Numbered from the stretch's first letter, positions 20,816 through 27,444 are shown. The stretch is DNA of 36,239 nucleotides from a virus (IMGVR_UViG_3300007538_000076:1-36239); one strand, 5' to 3'. Notes: generated by a model from the letters alone, not told the origin. Numbers and translations: made by a program.

Positions 20816-20938
20816 ATGAGGTATGAAGAACTTTTCTTTTTGATTCAGCTTTTAATAGTTTTTCTAACTCCGCTTTCAGTTGCGATAGGCGGAATGGCTG
20901 GTATCGCTTTGGGAATCTTTTGGTTTAACGATAAATAA
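20816..20938 (+). CDS. single-helix membrane mini-protein
   Basis: 40 aa, with GAGGAG at 20803-20808. One long hydrophobic stretch (residues 6-36, FFLIQLLIVFLTPLSVAIG then MAGIALGIFWF) could form one or two short helices. It stands alone between two promoters, so it is a deliberate unit. Small phage membrane proteins of this type often act in lysis timing or superinfection exclusion; no specific evidence here. Confidence 0.72.
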   Translation: MRYEELFFLIQLLIVFLTPLSVAIGGMAGIALGIFWFNDK

Positions 20939-20945
20939 AAAGTTC

Positions 20946-20973
20946 TTGACAGATTAGACTATCAGGTTATATT
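20946..20973 (+). promoter_or_regulatory. promoter
   Basis: TTGACA 20946-20951, 16-bp spacer (GATTAGACTATCAGGT), TATATT 20968-20973. Drives the nuclease candidate at 20998. Confidence 0.92.
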
Positions 20974-20997
20974 GGTAGTATCAAAAAGGAGGATAAC

Positions 20998-21720
20998 ATG
21001 GCGGCTGGCTCTGGTGGGCGACATTACGAGCGAATGCTTGCGGCGATGATTAATCTTTTTGCTGCACGAAACAACATTAATATTGAATGCGAGGATCCCG
21101 CTGGCTCTGATAAGAATGCTAAGGATATCCGTATTAACACACAAGGTCAGCCGCTTTGTATTGAAGTCAAGAATTCGATTGGTGAGCGTGGAGAATTTGG
21201 ACAGTTTCAGATTCAATGGTCCAATAACGCTTGGAGCTTTAAGAGCGGTAAGAATGCAGAACTTTCTCAAAAGATTTTGGATGCAATCAGACCACGACTT
21301 CCAAATGCTTTTGACTTCACTACTTTTAACTTTTCTGTTGCTAATTCTCTACGTCGTCAATGGCTAGGTAGTTATTTCCCGCAAAATAGTTATGGCGGAT
21401 TTGATGTTGTTTTTGCGAACGCAACAGAGGTTGGTCTTTCTTCGGTAGATTTGATTGAAACTTACTATGCTGGGAATGACGGCATTCAAATCGATGGTTA
21501 CGGATTGTATGGTCTAAATAACCGTATTCCTATTGGTTTTGCCGACGCGCAGCCGCAAGTAAGTATTAAATTTCGCGTCAAGTATCATGGTGGATATCGG
21601 AGAGGTCGCCCGACTTATTCGTTTACTGTTGCACCTACTTTGTTTAGTTTGCAGCGTTCAACTATGGATCTTGAAAACGACGAAACTTTAAAGAAACTTT
21701 TTTTGCTTGACAGATCATAG
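20998..21720 (+). CDS. PD-(D/E)XK-type nuclease candidate
   Basis: 240 aa with AAGGAGG 6 nt before ATG 20998. The core fits the restriction-endonuclease fold: helix with Glu11 (YERMLAAMINLF), Asp43 (AKDIRI), and the strand CIEVKNS with Glu56 and Lys58, the E-x-K pair; Gln in FGQFQIQW may be a fourth site residue. The C-terminal half is beta-rich and unrecognised. A phage early nuclease could degrade host DNA or resolve junctions; methylation at 779 and 7699 could protect phage DNA. The 3' end holds the next promoter. Confidence 0.75.
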   Translation: MAAGSGGRHYERMLAAMINLFAARNNINIECEDPAGSDKNAKDIRINTQGQPLCIEVKNSIGERGEFGQFQIQWSNNAWSFKSGKNAELSQKILDAIRPRLPNAFDFTTFNFSVANSLRRQWLGSYFPQNSYGGFDVVFANATEVGLSSVDLIETYYAGNDGIQIDGYGLYGLNNRIPIGFADAQPQVSIKFRVKYHGGYRRGRPTYSFTVAPTLFSLQRSTMDLENDETLKKLFLLDRS

Positions 21721-21734
21721 ATACATGTTATATT
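21707..21734 (+). promoter_or_regulatory. promoter inside a gene end
   Basis: TTGACA 21707-21712 lies in the last codons of the nuclease gene; 16-bp spacer; TATATT 21729-21734. Drives 21754. Confidence 0.88.
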
Positions 21735-21753
21735 ATAAACATCAAAAGGAGGA

Positions 21754-22020
21754 ATGATGAAGGACATTGGAACTAACGTATGGGCGACCTTTGGTGGTAC
21801 GCTAAGGTTTGGAACGATTATTGAAGAGCGTGTAGAAGATAACGGGTGGCGCTATGTCCGCTGCAAGTGGGTAGATGATCATAAGTTTGAAGCAGATAGA
21901 GCTATGGTTCTACAGCTACGCCACTATGATAAGTATAGCGACTGGTATCGTGTAGACAAGATTCATGCTTTGGATACTAAAAACATTATTGGCTCTTTGA
22001 GCAAGCTGGAGGGAGTATGA
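21754..22020 (+). CDS. small Trp-rich protein, unknown
   Basis: 88 aa, with AAGGAGG 5 nt upstream; ATG 21757 is also possible. Pattern: GTNVWATFGGTLRFGTIIEE, then WRYVRCKWVDDHKFE and YDKYSDWYRVDKI. The strand order (G-T-x-V-W then F-G-T-I-I then V-x-C-K-W) is like the SH3-like family of this window but longer. Function unknown. The stop overlaps the next ATG. Confidence 0.75.
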   Translation: MMKDIGTNVWATFGGTLRFGTIIEERVEDNGWRYVRCKWVDDHKFEADRAMVLQLRHYDKYSDWYRVDKIHALDTKNIIGSLSKLEGV

Positions 22021-22169
22021 AGTTGACCGATAAGGAAAAGAAGTTTCTATCCGATAATGGTTATACATATGATGGTCACTGGCTAATTCATATTTCAGGT
22101 GCCCGCCACTGGACGCGGGATCCGATTAAGAGCGTTAAAGAAAGCAACATGCTGAAGATCACAAAGTAA
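22017..22169 (+). CDS. small basic protein, unknown
   Basis: 50 aa from ATG 22017 in an ATGA overlap, with GGAGGGAG just before. Sequence runs MKLTDKEKKFLSDNGYTYDG then HISGARHWTRDPIKSV. No family recognised; presence is supported by start context, overlap and fit to the gap before the next promoter. Confidence 0.65.
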   Translation: MKLTDKEKKFLSDNGYTYDGHWLIHISGARHWTRDPIKSVKESNMLKITK

Positions 22170-22178
22170 AACTTTTTC

Positions 22179-22207
22179 TTGACAACAAATAAAAACAGTG
22201 TTATATT
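22179..22207 (+). promoter_or_regulatory. promoter
   Basis: TTGACA 22179-22184, 17-bp spacer, TATATT 22202-22207. Drives 22231. Confidence 0.88.
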
Positions 22208-22230
22208 GTAACCACGGGGAGAAAAAGAAA

Positions 22231-22428
22231 ATGGCTAAGTATTCTATTGTTAGATTTTATCGCAGTGCTGGTATCCGCTCTCGTGTGATTAAAGCTGGTC
22301 TAACGCTTGAGGAAGCCCAAGAGCATTGTCAAAATCCCGAAACTTCTTCTCGCACTTGCACTAACGCTGTTGGTCGCCGTCGTACAAGGCAGTTAGGAGA
22401 CTGGTTCGACGGCTACCGCGAAGAATAA
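22231..22428 (+). CDS. small 'LTLEEAQEHC' protein, copy 1
   Basis: 65 aa from ATG 22231. Core: KYSIVRFYRS, GLTLEEAQEHCQNPETSSRT and GDWFDGY. A family with this core is, as I recall, widespread in phages with no known function. The gene at 33408 is a paralogue sharing VRFY, GLTLEEAQEHC and SSRT. His/Cys in EEAQEHC could bind metal. Confidence 0.8.
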   Translation: MAKYSIVRFYRSAGIRSRVIKAGLTLEEAQEHCQNPETSSRTCTNAVGRRRTRQLGDWFDGYREE

Positions 22429-22438
22429 AAAAAAGTTC

Positions 22439-22467
22439 TTGACAACCGCTACTCTTTCGGTTATAAT
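22439..22467 (+). promoter_or_regulatory. consensus promoter for tRNA-Lys/tRNA-Asn
   Basis: TTGACA 22439-22444, 17-bp spacer, TATAAT 22462-22467: full consensus. The tRNA-Lys gene starts 13 bp later. Confidence 0.93.
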
Positions 22468-22480
22468 AAAAGAGTGAGAA

Positions 22481-22553
22481 GGGCTCATAGCTCAATTGGC
22501 AGAGCATCGGACTCTTAATCCGCAGGTTCCAGGTTCGATTCCTGGTGGGCTCA
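22481..22553 (+). tRNA. tRNA-Lys(CTT)
   Basis: 73 nt. Acceptor GGGCTCA/TGGGCTC with two G-T pairs, D stem GCTC/GAGC, anticodon loop CTCTTAA giving CTT (reads AAG), T stem CCAGG/CCTGG. The top anticodon-stem pair is a T-C mismatch. Discriminator A, no CCA. Confidence 0.9.
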
Positions 22554-22597
22554 CTTTACAAATTTCCGCTCGCACACCGGCTAAAGTGTGTTACTCT

Positions 22598-22670
22598 GAC
22601 TCAGTAGCATAATGGTTAATGCTTTCGGCTGTTAACCGAACGATTGTAGGTTCGAGTCCTACCTGAGTCG
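22598..22670 (+). tRNA. tRNA-Asn(GTT)
   Basis: 73 nt. Acceptor GACTCAG/CTGAGTC, anticodon stem TTCGG/CCGAA with loop CTGTTAA giving GTT (reads AAC/AAT), T stem GTAGG/CCTAC. Discriminator G, usual for Asn. The 44-nt spacer before it contains a small hairpin CACAC/GTGTG. A run of nine T follows. Confidence 0.93.
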
Positions 22671-22678
22671 CTTTTTTT

Positions 22679-22707
22679 TTGACAGCCCGCGATCGTCGGG
22701 TTACAAT
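22679..22707 (+). promoter_or_regulatory. promoter for second tRNA-Leu
   Basis: TTGACA 22679-22684, 17-bp spacer, TACAAT 22702-22707. The spacer contains an imperfect inverted repeat CCCG...CGGG, not seen in the other promoters. Confidence 0.85.
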
Positions 22708-22720
22708 AGAGAGGACATAA

Positions 22721-22807
22721 GGGAGCGTGTCGGAATCGGTAGACGACCCTGACTCAAAATCAGGTGCCAGTAATGGCGTGCGGGTTCGAGTCCCGCCGCT
22801 CCTACCA
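22721..22807 (+). tRNA. tRNA-Leu(CAA), second copy
   Basis: 87 nt including an encoded CCA at 22805-22807. Acceptor GGGAGCG/CGCTCCT (one G-T). The body from the D arm to the T arm is identical to tRNA-Leu at 17116 except near one D-arm position, but the acceptor stem is unrelated. Anticodon CAA again. Confidence 0.92.
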
Positions 22808-22834
22808 TTTAAGTTGTATTGCTTGAGGCAATAG

Positions 22835-23077
22835 ATGAAAGTGGAAGAACTTGAAATCGGATGTCTTTATCAAATAAAAGATACAGAAGATCGTTGGTTT
22901 GCGATTGTGGGGGGTAAACTAGATATCTGGTGCGCGACGACAGCGGGACCAAGGTTTTTTCTTTACCTTGGGGAAAAGAAAAATAAATGGCGCAAATACG
23001 AAAGAATGGTTCTATGGAATGGTAAGATACTGCCAATCTGGAACAATTCTTGGAAACATATAGAAAAATGTTCTTGA
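22835..23077 (+). CDS. small 'GCLY' (GDLV-family) protein
   Basis: 80 aa with GAGG 6 nt before ATG 22835, 27 nt after the tRNA-Leu. Start VEELEIGCLYQIKDTEDRWFAIVGGK follows the family order of a GxLx strand, linker and xxIVG strand. Trp-rich C-terminus. The TGA stop lies in the next TTGACA box. Confidence 0.7.
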   Translation: MKVEELEIGCLYQIKDTEDRWFAIVGGKLDIWCATTAGPRFFLYLGEKKNKWRKYERMVLWNGKILPIWNNSWKHIEKCS

Positions 23078-23101
23078 CAAGTCTCTAAGACAGGTTATAA
23101 A
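23074..23101 (+). promoter_or_regulatory. promoter overlapping a stop codon
   Basis: TTGACA 23074-23079, 16-bp spacer (AGTCTCTAAGACAGGT, same as at 24642), TATAAA 23096-23101. Drives the exported-protein pair at 23117 and 23902. Confidence 0.85.
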
Positions 23102-23116
23102 ACAGGAGTTAAATTA

Positions 23117-23905
23117 ATGTGGCTTCTTTTTACTAATATGGCTTTCGGGCAGGAAGTTATTTATTCTCCAGTTACCGATATTGAATTTGACGCTCTGGAA
23201 ATAGATGCTGAAATTATAAGACCATCTATTGAGTTTGTTAATAATCCTCAGCCTGTTGTTAGGGAGATTCGCACATCATGGCAGCAGCTTTGCAACAATA
23301 CAAAGCGGGCTGCTGATGGAAGTTTAGAGCCCGAAGAATCAACAGATTTGATTATGGCAACGGGAATTCTAACAAATGACTACTTGCTTCTTGGCACATA
23401 TGACATGTGTATCATTCCTCCTGACAATGGGGAGATCCGCCTCAACCAGATTGTAGTGGTTGAGGGAGATAGAGGTACAGTTGTTTACGAAAATCCAAGA
23501 ACTACAAATTTAGTAAGTGGTGGCTGTGAGTCCATAGGTGATTTTGGAGAGTACCAAGCGGGAACAGAAAATTGCCAGCCATTAGTGGCGTATCCATATC
23601 TCACAAGCAGCTATTATTGGGATTATACAGTTTCTAATGGCAGAACAGTTTTAGTTCCAGATGATATGGTTCTTGACTACATCAATGATTCTACATTTTT
23701 CAAAGACCGTTACGGACCATCCTTCAATGTTGGAACAAAGTGCTTCTTTGCCCTCCCAGAAATTGCTATAGGCAAGCTGATTGTATCCTCCGATGAAGAG
23801 GTCTACATAGGTTATAATAGAGACTTTGTAGACTCTGAAGGTAATCATCTTTTTCTTGATTTCGATTCAGACTCTTGGCTTATCTTTCTTAGGAGAGTAA
23901 AGTGA
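23117..23905 (+). CDS. exported protein, unknown
   Basis: 262 aa with AGGAG at 23104-23108. A short signal peptide is likely (MWLLFTNMAFGQ, cleavage before EV). The mature part has paired Cys (LCNNTK, DMCII, GGCES, ENCQP, TKCFF) suited to disulfides, and no membrane helix. It overlaps the next gene by 4 bp and shares its promoter, so the two products probably act together outside the inner membrane. No family recognised. Confidence 0.72.
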   Translation: MWLLFTNMAFGQEVIYSPVTDIEFDALEIDAEIIRPSIEFVNNPQPVVREIRTSWQQLCNNTKRAADGSLEPEESTDLIMATGILTNDYLLLGTYDMCIIPPDNGEIRLNQIVVVEGDRGTVVYENPRTTNLVSGGCESIGDFGEYQAGTENCQPLVAYPYLTSSYYWDYTVSNGRTVLVPDDMVLDYINDSTFFKDRYGPSFNVGTKCFFALPEIAIGKLIVSSDEEVYIGYNRDFVDSEGNHLFLDFDSDSWLIFLRRVK

Positions 23906-24612
23906 TTACATTCTTCTTACTTTTTACATCGATTGTATCTGCCGATAATACTGTTACATGCAATGATGGGGAAATCATTCAAAAGATACCAGGAGTCCCA
24001 TCAGAGGCTTTGTGCGCGGATCATGAAGGAGTTTCTAAGCAAGAGCCAATAGCAATCGAAGAAAGAAAGATTAAAGAAACACCAAAAGACTTTTATGGTG
24101 CAGATCGCTTCCACGATCCAGATTACTTTAAGTTTGCCTTTTGGGTGGAGCCAATTGCATTCTACAATGATTATCAAAACGGCGGGAAAGACGCCCCATA
24201 CATTAGTGGAGGAATTGGACTTTATGGTCAGGCGTTTTATTTTAATCTAGGTTACAGTTATTACTACGGCTTGAAATATTATGAAACATCTGATCCTATT
24301 CATGGCTCTAGTCTTGCAATAGGAGTGGCTATACCTTTCGCTTTTCGTTATGGATATTCTTTTCAACCATTTTTTGGATTCAAAAACCATGTGTCTAGAA
24401 TCCTCTACAATGAGGAGTATCTAGATTACTCTGTACAAGCCGGATTCGAACTTGGGTTAAAAGGATCTTATGAACATTTCTATGTTGAAGCGGGGTATGT
24501 ACCGGGAGTTCAAGAAATTTACAGGCATCGACAAGCTGGAGAGTCAGAGCCAAGAGACTTTCATATAAGTGCAACTAACGGACCTTTTGTAAAATTTGGA
24601 ACAGTTTTTTGA
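23902..24612 (+). CDS. outer-membrane beta-barrel candidate
   Basis: 236 aa from GTG 23902, with AGGAGAG at 23891-23897. Signal peptide MITFFLLFTSIVSA then DN. A 60-residue linker precedes alternating amphipathic strands rich in Tyr, Phe and Gly (YISGGIGLYGQAFYFNLGYSYYYGL, SVQAGFELGLKGSYEHFYVEAGYV). The protein ends FVKFGTVF, a terminal Phe as in outer-membrane barrels recognised by BamA. A phage barrel could mask or replace a receptor to block superinfection; function is inference. This supports a Gram-negative host. Confidence 0.78.
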   Translation: MITFFLLFTSIVSADNTVTCNDGEIIQKIPGVPSEALCADHEGVSKQEPIAIEERKIKETPKDFYGADRFHDPDYFKFAFWVEPIAFYNDYQNGGKDAPYISGGIGLYGQAFYFNLGYSYYYGLKYYETSDPIHGSSLAIGVAIPFAFRYGYSFQPFFGFKNHVSRILYNEEYLDYSVQAGFELGLKGSYEHFYVEAGYVPGVQEIYRHRQAGESEPRDFHISATNGPFVKFGTVF

Positions 24613-24641
24613 ACTTCCACAATAGAAATGCTAAAAAATCC

Positions 24642-24669
24642 TTGACAAGTCTCTAAGACAGGTTATACT
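24642..24669 (+). promoter_or_regulatory. promoter with no leader
   Basis: TTGACA 24642-24647, 16-bp spacer, TATACT 24664-24669. The start codon ATG 24676 lies where transcription should begin. Confidence 0.85.
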
Positions 24670-24675
24670 CTAAGC

Positions 24676-24882
24676 ATGAATAAATGGAAAGCTGGCGATA
24701 TTGCTTTTGCAGATCCTTGGAGCTATCCCTCCATAAGAGGAAAGCTGTTGGTTTTAGTTCAAAAATCGGAATTTATTACTGAAAGCTGGCTTGTTCTCGT
24801 TGGAGAACAAATGTTCGCTTATCCTATTGAAGAAGTTTACCTTTTTAATCCCTTTATCTATCAAGGTAAGGAGTGTAAATGA
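24676..24882 (+). CDS. small GDIA-family protein, leaderless
   Basis: 68 aa. ATG 24676 is only 6 nt after the -10 box and there is no ribosome site, so the message is probably leaderless. Sequence MNKWKAGDIAFADPW, then RGKLLVLVQKS and WLVLVGEQMFAY, follows the small SH3-like family pattern. It overlaps the next gene by ATGA. Confidence 0.72.
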   Translation: MNKWKAGDIAFADPWSYPSIRGKLLVLVQKSEFITESWLVLVGEQMFAYPIEEVYLFNPFIYQGKECK

Positions 24883-25082
24883 AGGCTGGTGATTTGGTTC
24901 GCGTGAGTGATAAGTTTCCTCAAGAGCTACTAAAACTTGGTGTCGGTATCGTTCAAAAAAAAGAAGAATTGCTGGGAGCACCAGAGATTGACGCATATTC
25001 TATTCTCTGGTCAAACGGTGAAATTATTTGCTTTTATATCAATCATTTAACTATTATCTCTTCTTTAGAAAAAAGTGCTTGA
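24879..25082 (+). CDS. small GDLV-family protein
   Basis: 67 aa with AAGGAG at 24867-24872. MKAGDLVRVSDKF, LGVGIVQKKEE and YSILWSNGEIICFY form the strands. Adjacent to another member of the same family, suggesting tandem duplication and divergence. Stop TGA is in the next TTGACA box. Confidence 0.75.
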   Translation: MKAGDLVRVSDKFPQELLKLGVGIVQKKEELLGAPEIDAYSILWSNGEIICFYINHLTIISSLEKSA

Positions 25083-25106
25083 CATTTTATCGCAGTCGGT
25101 TAAATT
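25079..25106 (+). promoter_or_regulatory. promoter overlapping a stop codon
   Basis: TTGACA 25079-25084, 16-bp spacer, TAAATT 25101-25106. Drives 25131. Confidence 0.85.
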
Positions 25107-25130
25107 GGTAAAACCAAAGCGGAGAAACAA

Positions 25131-25316
25131 ATGAATCCGGGTGATTTAGTAGAATGCAAGTATAATAGCGTTTTATTTCGTATCGGTGATCTTGGAATTA
25201 TTCTTGACGAGAAAATAAAATTTTATACAGCCCACCCTCATGTGGTTGTCTTACTGTTGAATGGTTCAAAAGTGAAAATCCCATCTGTGATGTTAAAAGT
25301 TGTGTCCTCTGCTTAA
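25131..25316 (+). CDS. small GDLV-family protein
   Basis: 61 aa with GCGGAG 6 nt upstream. MNPGDLVECKYNS, IGDLGIILDEK and HVVVLLLNGSKVKIPSVML: third family member in a row, with a clear five-strand pattern. Function unknown. Confidence 0.75.
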   Translation: MNPGDLVECKYNSVLFRIGDLGIILDEKIKFYTAHPHVVVLLLNGSKVKIPSVMLKVVSSA

Positions 25317-25323
25317 AAAGTTC

Positions 25324-25351
25324 TTGACAGATTCTCATAGTTGGTTATATT
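25324..25351 (+). promoter_or_regulatory. promoter
   Basis: TTGACA 25324-25329, 16-bp spacer (GATTCTCATAGTTGGT), TATATT 25346-25351. Drives pentapeptide copy 2. Confidence 0.92.
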
Positions 25352-25374
25352 GTTGGCACTAAAAAGGAAAGGTC

Positions 25375-25866
25375 ATGAATCTATCAAACGGTTGGTTTCA
25401 AAACTTTAACTTTCAAGAAGCTAACTTAAGAGAAGTTGACTTTTCAAATAGTGACCTGACCAACGCTAACCTGATTGACGCTGACCTGATTGGCGCTAAC
25501 CTGCACGGCGCTGACCTGTATGGCGCTTACTTGACCAGCGCTAACCTGACCGACGCTGACCTGAGAGGCGCTGACCTGACCGACGCTTACTTGACCAGCG
25601 CTAACCTGAGAGGCGCTGACCTGAGAGGCGCTAATCTGATTGGCGCTAACCTGAGTAGTGCTTACCTGTATGGCGCTAACCTGCACGGCGCTTACCTGAG
25701 AGACGCTAACCTGAGATACGCTAACTTGACCGGCGCTAACCTGACCGGCGCTAACCTGACCGGCGCTAACCTGTATGACGCTATCCTGAGATACGCTAAA
25801 TACGGTGAAGCTACTGTTTTTCCTACTAATTTTGATCCTGTTAAGACTGGCATGATCAAAGTCTAA
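25375..25866 (+). CDS. pentapeptide-repeat protein, copy 2
   Basis: 163 aa. Same head as copy 1 ([13 protein letters not shown]) and same tail (GEATVFP, FDPVKTGMIKV), with a different number and order of pentapeptides between, including repeated LTSAN, LRGAD and LTGAN units. Units are 15-bp near-copies of CTGANNGGCGCTAAC. The leader before ATG (AAAGGAAAGGTC) is shared with copies 4 and 5. Confidence 0.92.
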   Translation: MNLSNGWFQNFNFQEANLREVDFSNSDLTNANLIDADLIGANLHGADLYGAYLTSANLTDADLRGADLTDAYLTSANLRGADLRGANLIGANLSSAYLYGANLHGAYLRDANLRYANLTGANLTGANLTGANLYDAILRYAKYGEATVFPTNFDPVKTGMIKV

Positions 25867-25876
25867 AAAAAAGTTC

Positions 25877-25904
25877 TTGACAGATTGAATTATCAGGTTA
25901 TATT
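25877..25904 (+). promoter_or_regulatory. promoter
   Basis: TTGACA 25877-25882, 16-bp spacer (GATTGAATTATCAGGT), TATATT 25899-25904. Drives 25930 and, by read-through, the RNA at 26758. Confidence 0.92.
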
Positions 25905-25929
25905 ATAAAAGACGGAAAGGAGAAAACCA

Positions 25930-26751
25930 ATGCCTCGCATCACTTATCACGACCGCTTTACCGCTCTTCTTGCAAAAGACTACCTGTCCGATCGAGATCG
26001 GAACTTTGCTGAGAGCCTTTTTAGCTACTATCAGCGTAAGGGAACGCTAACCGCTGGTAGACGTAATGCTTTTGTAAATATGGAAGAGCGCTATGCTACT
26101 CGTCCCGAACCTAGCGCTTCTGAAGACGTAATCAGTGAGCTTCAGGCTCTTCAAGGGAAAATTGAAAGTTTTAATCCGAATAGCTGGGATCAGGGTTTTG
26201 TAATTAGTGTTGTTCAGCAGGTTGTTTCTGGTCGTCAACTTTCAGATCGTCAAAATGAGATTCTTGGGCAGATTAAAGATCGTTATTCGGATACAGCTAT
26301 CCAGTCTTTTCACGATTTTCGTGATACCTTTAACGATGGTCTGCGCGAAGATTGGCGCGTTCTTATGACTTACTATCATAGTTTGCCAGAAAGCTATTTC
26401 GTTAAGCAAGTAACTGAATTCTTTGCAGATCCCGAAAACCATGTTCCGAGCCAGAGAGACTACGAGCGTATTCGTAACAATAAATACGCTAACAAGATTC
26501 TTTTGGGCTGGAACAGCGAGCCTCAATGGCAAAGCGGCGAAATGGTTAGCCTTCGTGATACTGCGCCGAGACTAACCAGCAAGCATTTTCCAACAAATTT
26601 AGGTTTAGTTATTCGTTCTAATTCTCGCGTTCCACAAAACGCATGCGTTGGTAACAAATTGTATGAAGTGTTGCCGATTGGCGGGGTTGCTCCTGTTGAG
26701 ATTGAGGAGCGTTACCTAAAGAACGCCACTCGCAAGAGAAAGAAAAGTTAA
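25930..26751 (+). CDS. phage protein with duplicated helical motif and C-terminal SH3-like domain
   Basis: 273 aa with AAGGAG upstream. Residues 16-55 (LAKDYLSDRDRNFAESLFSYY, then GRRNAFVNMEERY) are echoed at 94-122 (VSGRQLSDRQNEILGQIKDRY), an internal duplication. The C-terminal third (SGEMVSLRDTAP, NLGLVIRSNS, KLYEVLPIG) repeats the strand pattern of the small GDLV family, so that domain occurs both free and fused. The tail is basic. The 3' untranslated region forms the structured RNA. Function unknown. Confidence 0.75.
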   Translation: MPRITYHDRFTALLAKDYLSDRDRNFAESLFSYYQRKGTLTAGRRNAFVNMEERYATRPEPSASEDVISELQALQGKIESFNPNSWDQGFVISVVQQVVSGRQLSDRQNEILGQIKDRYSDTAIQSFHDFRDTFNDGLREDWRVLMTYYHSLPESYFVKQVTEFFADPENHVPSQRDYERIRNNKYANKILLGWNSEPQWQSGEMVSLRDTAPRLTSKHFPTNLGLVIRSNSRVPQNACVGNKLYEVLPIGGVAPVEIEERYLKNATRKRKKS

Positions 26752-26757
26752 ATTTAT

Positions 26758-26913
26758 GTAGCTGAGAGGGTAAAGATATGCTATTATTTGGTTCATAGCC
26801 GTCAACGAACCAAGCCAATCGTAAGGTGTGTTTTTACGTAAAGGCAAATTTAAAGGGCGGATAGCGATGTTACGCGGCGAAAACAGCGGCTTATCCTCTC
26901 AGCTACTTTTTTT
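26758..26913 (+). ncRNA. probable structured non-coding RNA
   Basis: A perfect 12-bp closing stem (GTAGCTGAGAGG 26758-26769 with CCTCTCAGCTAC 26895-26906) encloses 125 nt without a coding frame, followed directly by seven T. Inside: hairpin TTGGTTC/GAACCAA (about 26788-26812); a CGTAA/TTACG hairpin (26820-26836); a GGATAGC/GC-TATCC stem near 26859-26896 that competes with the last two closing pairs; and AGCCG (26797-26801) able to pair with CGGCT (26887-26891) as a pseudoknot. It has no promoter of its own and would come from the 3' end of the transcript of 25930. No known class recognised; it is not a tRNA, tmRNA or RNase P pattern. Confidence 0.72.
26895..26913 (+). terminator. 3' arm plus T run of the structured RNA
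   Basis: The 3' arm of the closing stem is followed by TTTTTTT (26907-26913), as in an intrinsic terminator whose loop is the whole RNA. The next promoter begins 10 bp later. Confidence 0.6.
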
Positions 26914-26922
26914 ATTTTCTTC

Positions 26923-26950
26923 TTGACAGGTTTTCATATCCGGCTATATT
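26923..26950 (+). promoter_or_regulatory. promoter
   Basis: TTGACA 26923-26928, 16-bp spacer, TATATT 26945-26950. Drives pentapeptide copy 3. Confidence 0.9.
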
Positions 26951-26974
26951 GTTAGCACCACAAAGGAAAAGGTC

Positions 26975-27376
26975 ATGAATCTATCAAATGGTTGGTTTCA
27001 AAACTTTAACTTTGAAGGCTCTGACTTGAAAGAAGTCAATTTCTCAAATAGCGATCTGAGATTGGCTAACCTGTATGGCGCTTACCTGAGAGACGCTGAC
27101 CTGAGAGACGCTGACCTGAGAGACGCTAACCTGACCCGCACTAGCTTGTCTGGCGCTGACCTGACTGGCGCTGACCTGAGATCTGCTAACCTGTTTGGCG
27201 CTGACCTGACCGGCGCTGACCTGACCGGCGCTGACCTGAGATCCGCTAACCTGAGATCCGCTAACCTGTCTGGCGCTAACCTGAGATCCGCTAACCTGAC
27301 CAACGCTGTATACAACGAAGCTACTGTTTTTCCTGGCGGTTTTGGACCTGTTAAGGCTGACATGATCAAAACCTAA
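26975..27376 (+). CDS. pentapeptide-repeat protein, copy 3
   Basis: 133 aa, the shortest copy. Head [25 protein letters not shown]; repeats rich in LRDAD, LTGAD and LRSAN; tail [18 protein letters not shown]. Three identical [10 protein letters not shown] units follow each other near 27085-27135. Fewer repeats than the other copies shows that the array changes length by whole 15-bp units. Confidence 0.92.
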   Translation: MNLSNGWFQNFNFEGSDLKEVNFSNSDLRLANLYGAYLRDADLRDADLRDANLTRTSLSGADLTGADLRSANLFGADLTGADLTGADLRSANLRSANLSGANLRSANLTNAVYNEATVFPGGFGPVKADMIKT

Positions 27377-27438
27377 AAAAGTTCTTGACAGATTTGTGCA
27401 GTCGGTTATATTGCAAAAGAACAAGAAAGAAGGAGCCT
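27374..27438 (+). repeat. 65-bp direct repeat, copy A
   Basis: Sequence from the previous stop through promoter, leader and ribosome site is identical, as far as I can align by eye, to 28084-28148. It flanks the first zinc-knuckle gene and so could recombine to delete or duplicate it. Confidence 0.85.
27385..27412 (+). promoter_or_regulatory. promoter
   Basis: TTGACA 27385-27390, 16-bp spacer (GATTTGTGCAGTCGGT), TATATT 27407-27412. Drives 27445. Confidence 0.93.
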
Positions 27439-27444
27439 AAAAAA

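Noticed and set aside
22672-22680. T9 run after tRNA-Asn as an intrinsic terminator
   Set aside because: The only stem before it is the tRNA acceptor itself, with no hairpin directly adjacent; the tract also forms the upstream edge of the next promoter.
26758-26800. TPP riboswitch, suggested by CTGAGAGG
   Set aside because: The second conserved half (ACCTGAT and GG-TAA elements) is missing and the region follows a gene rather than preceding one.
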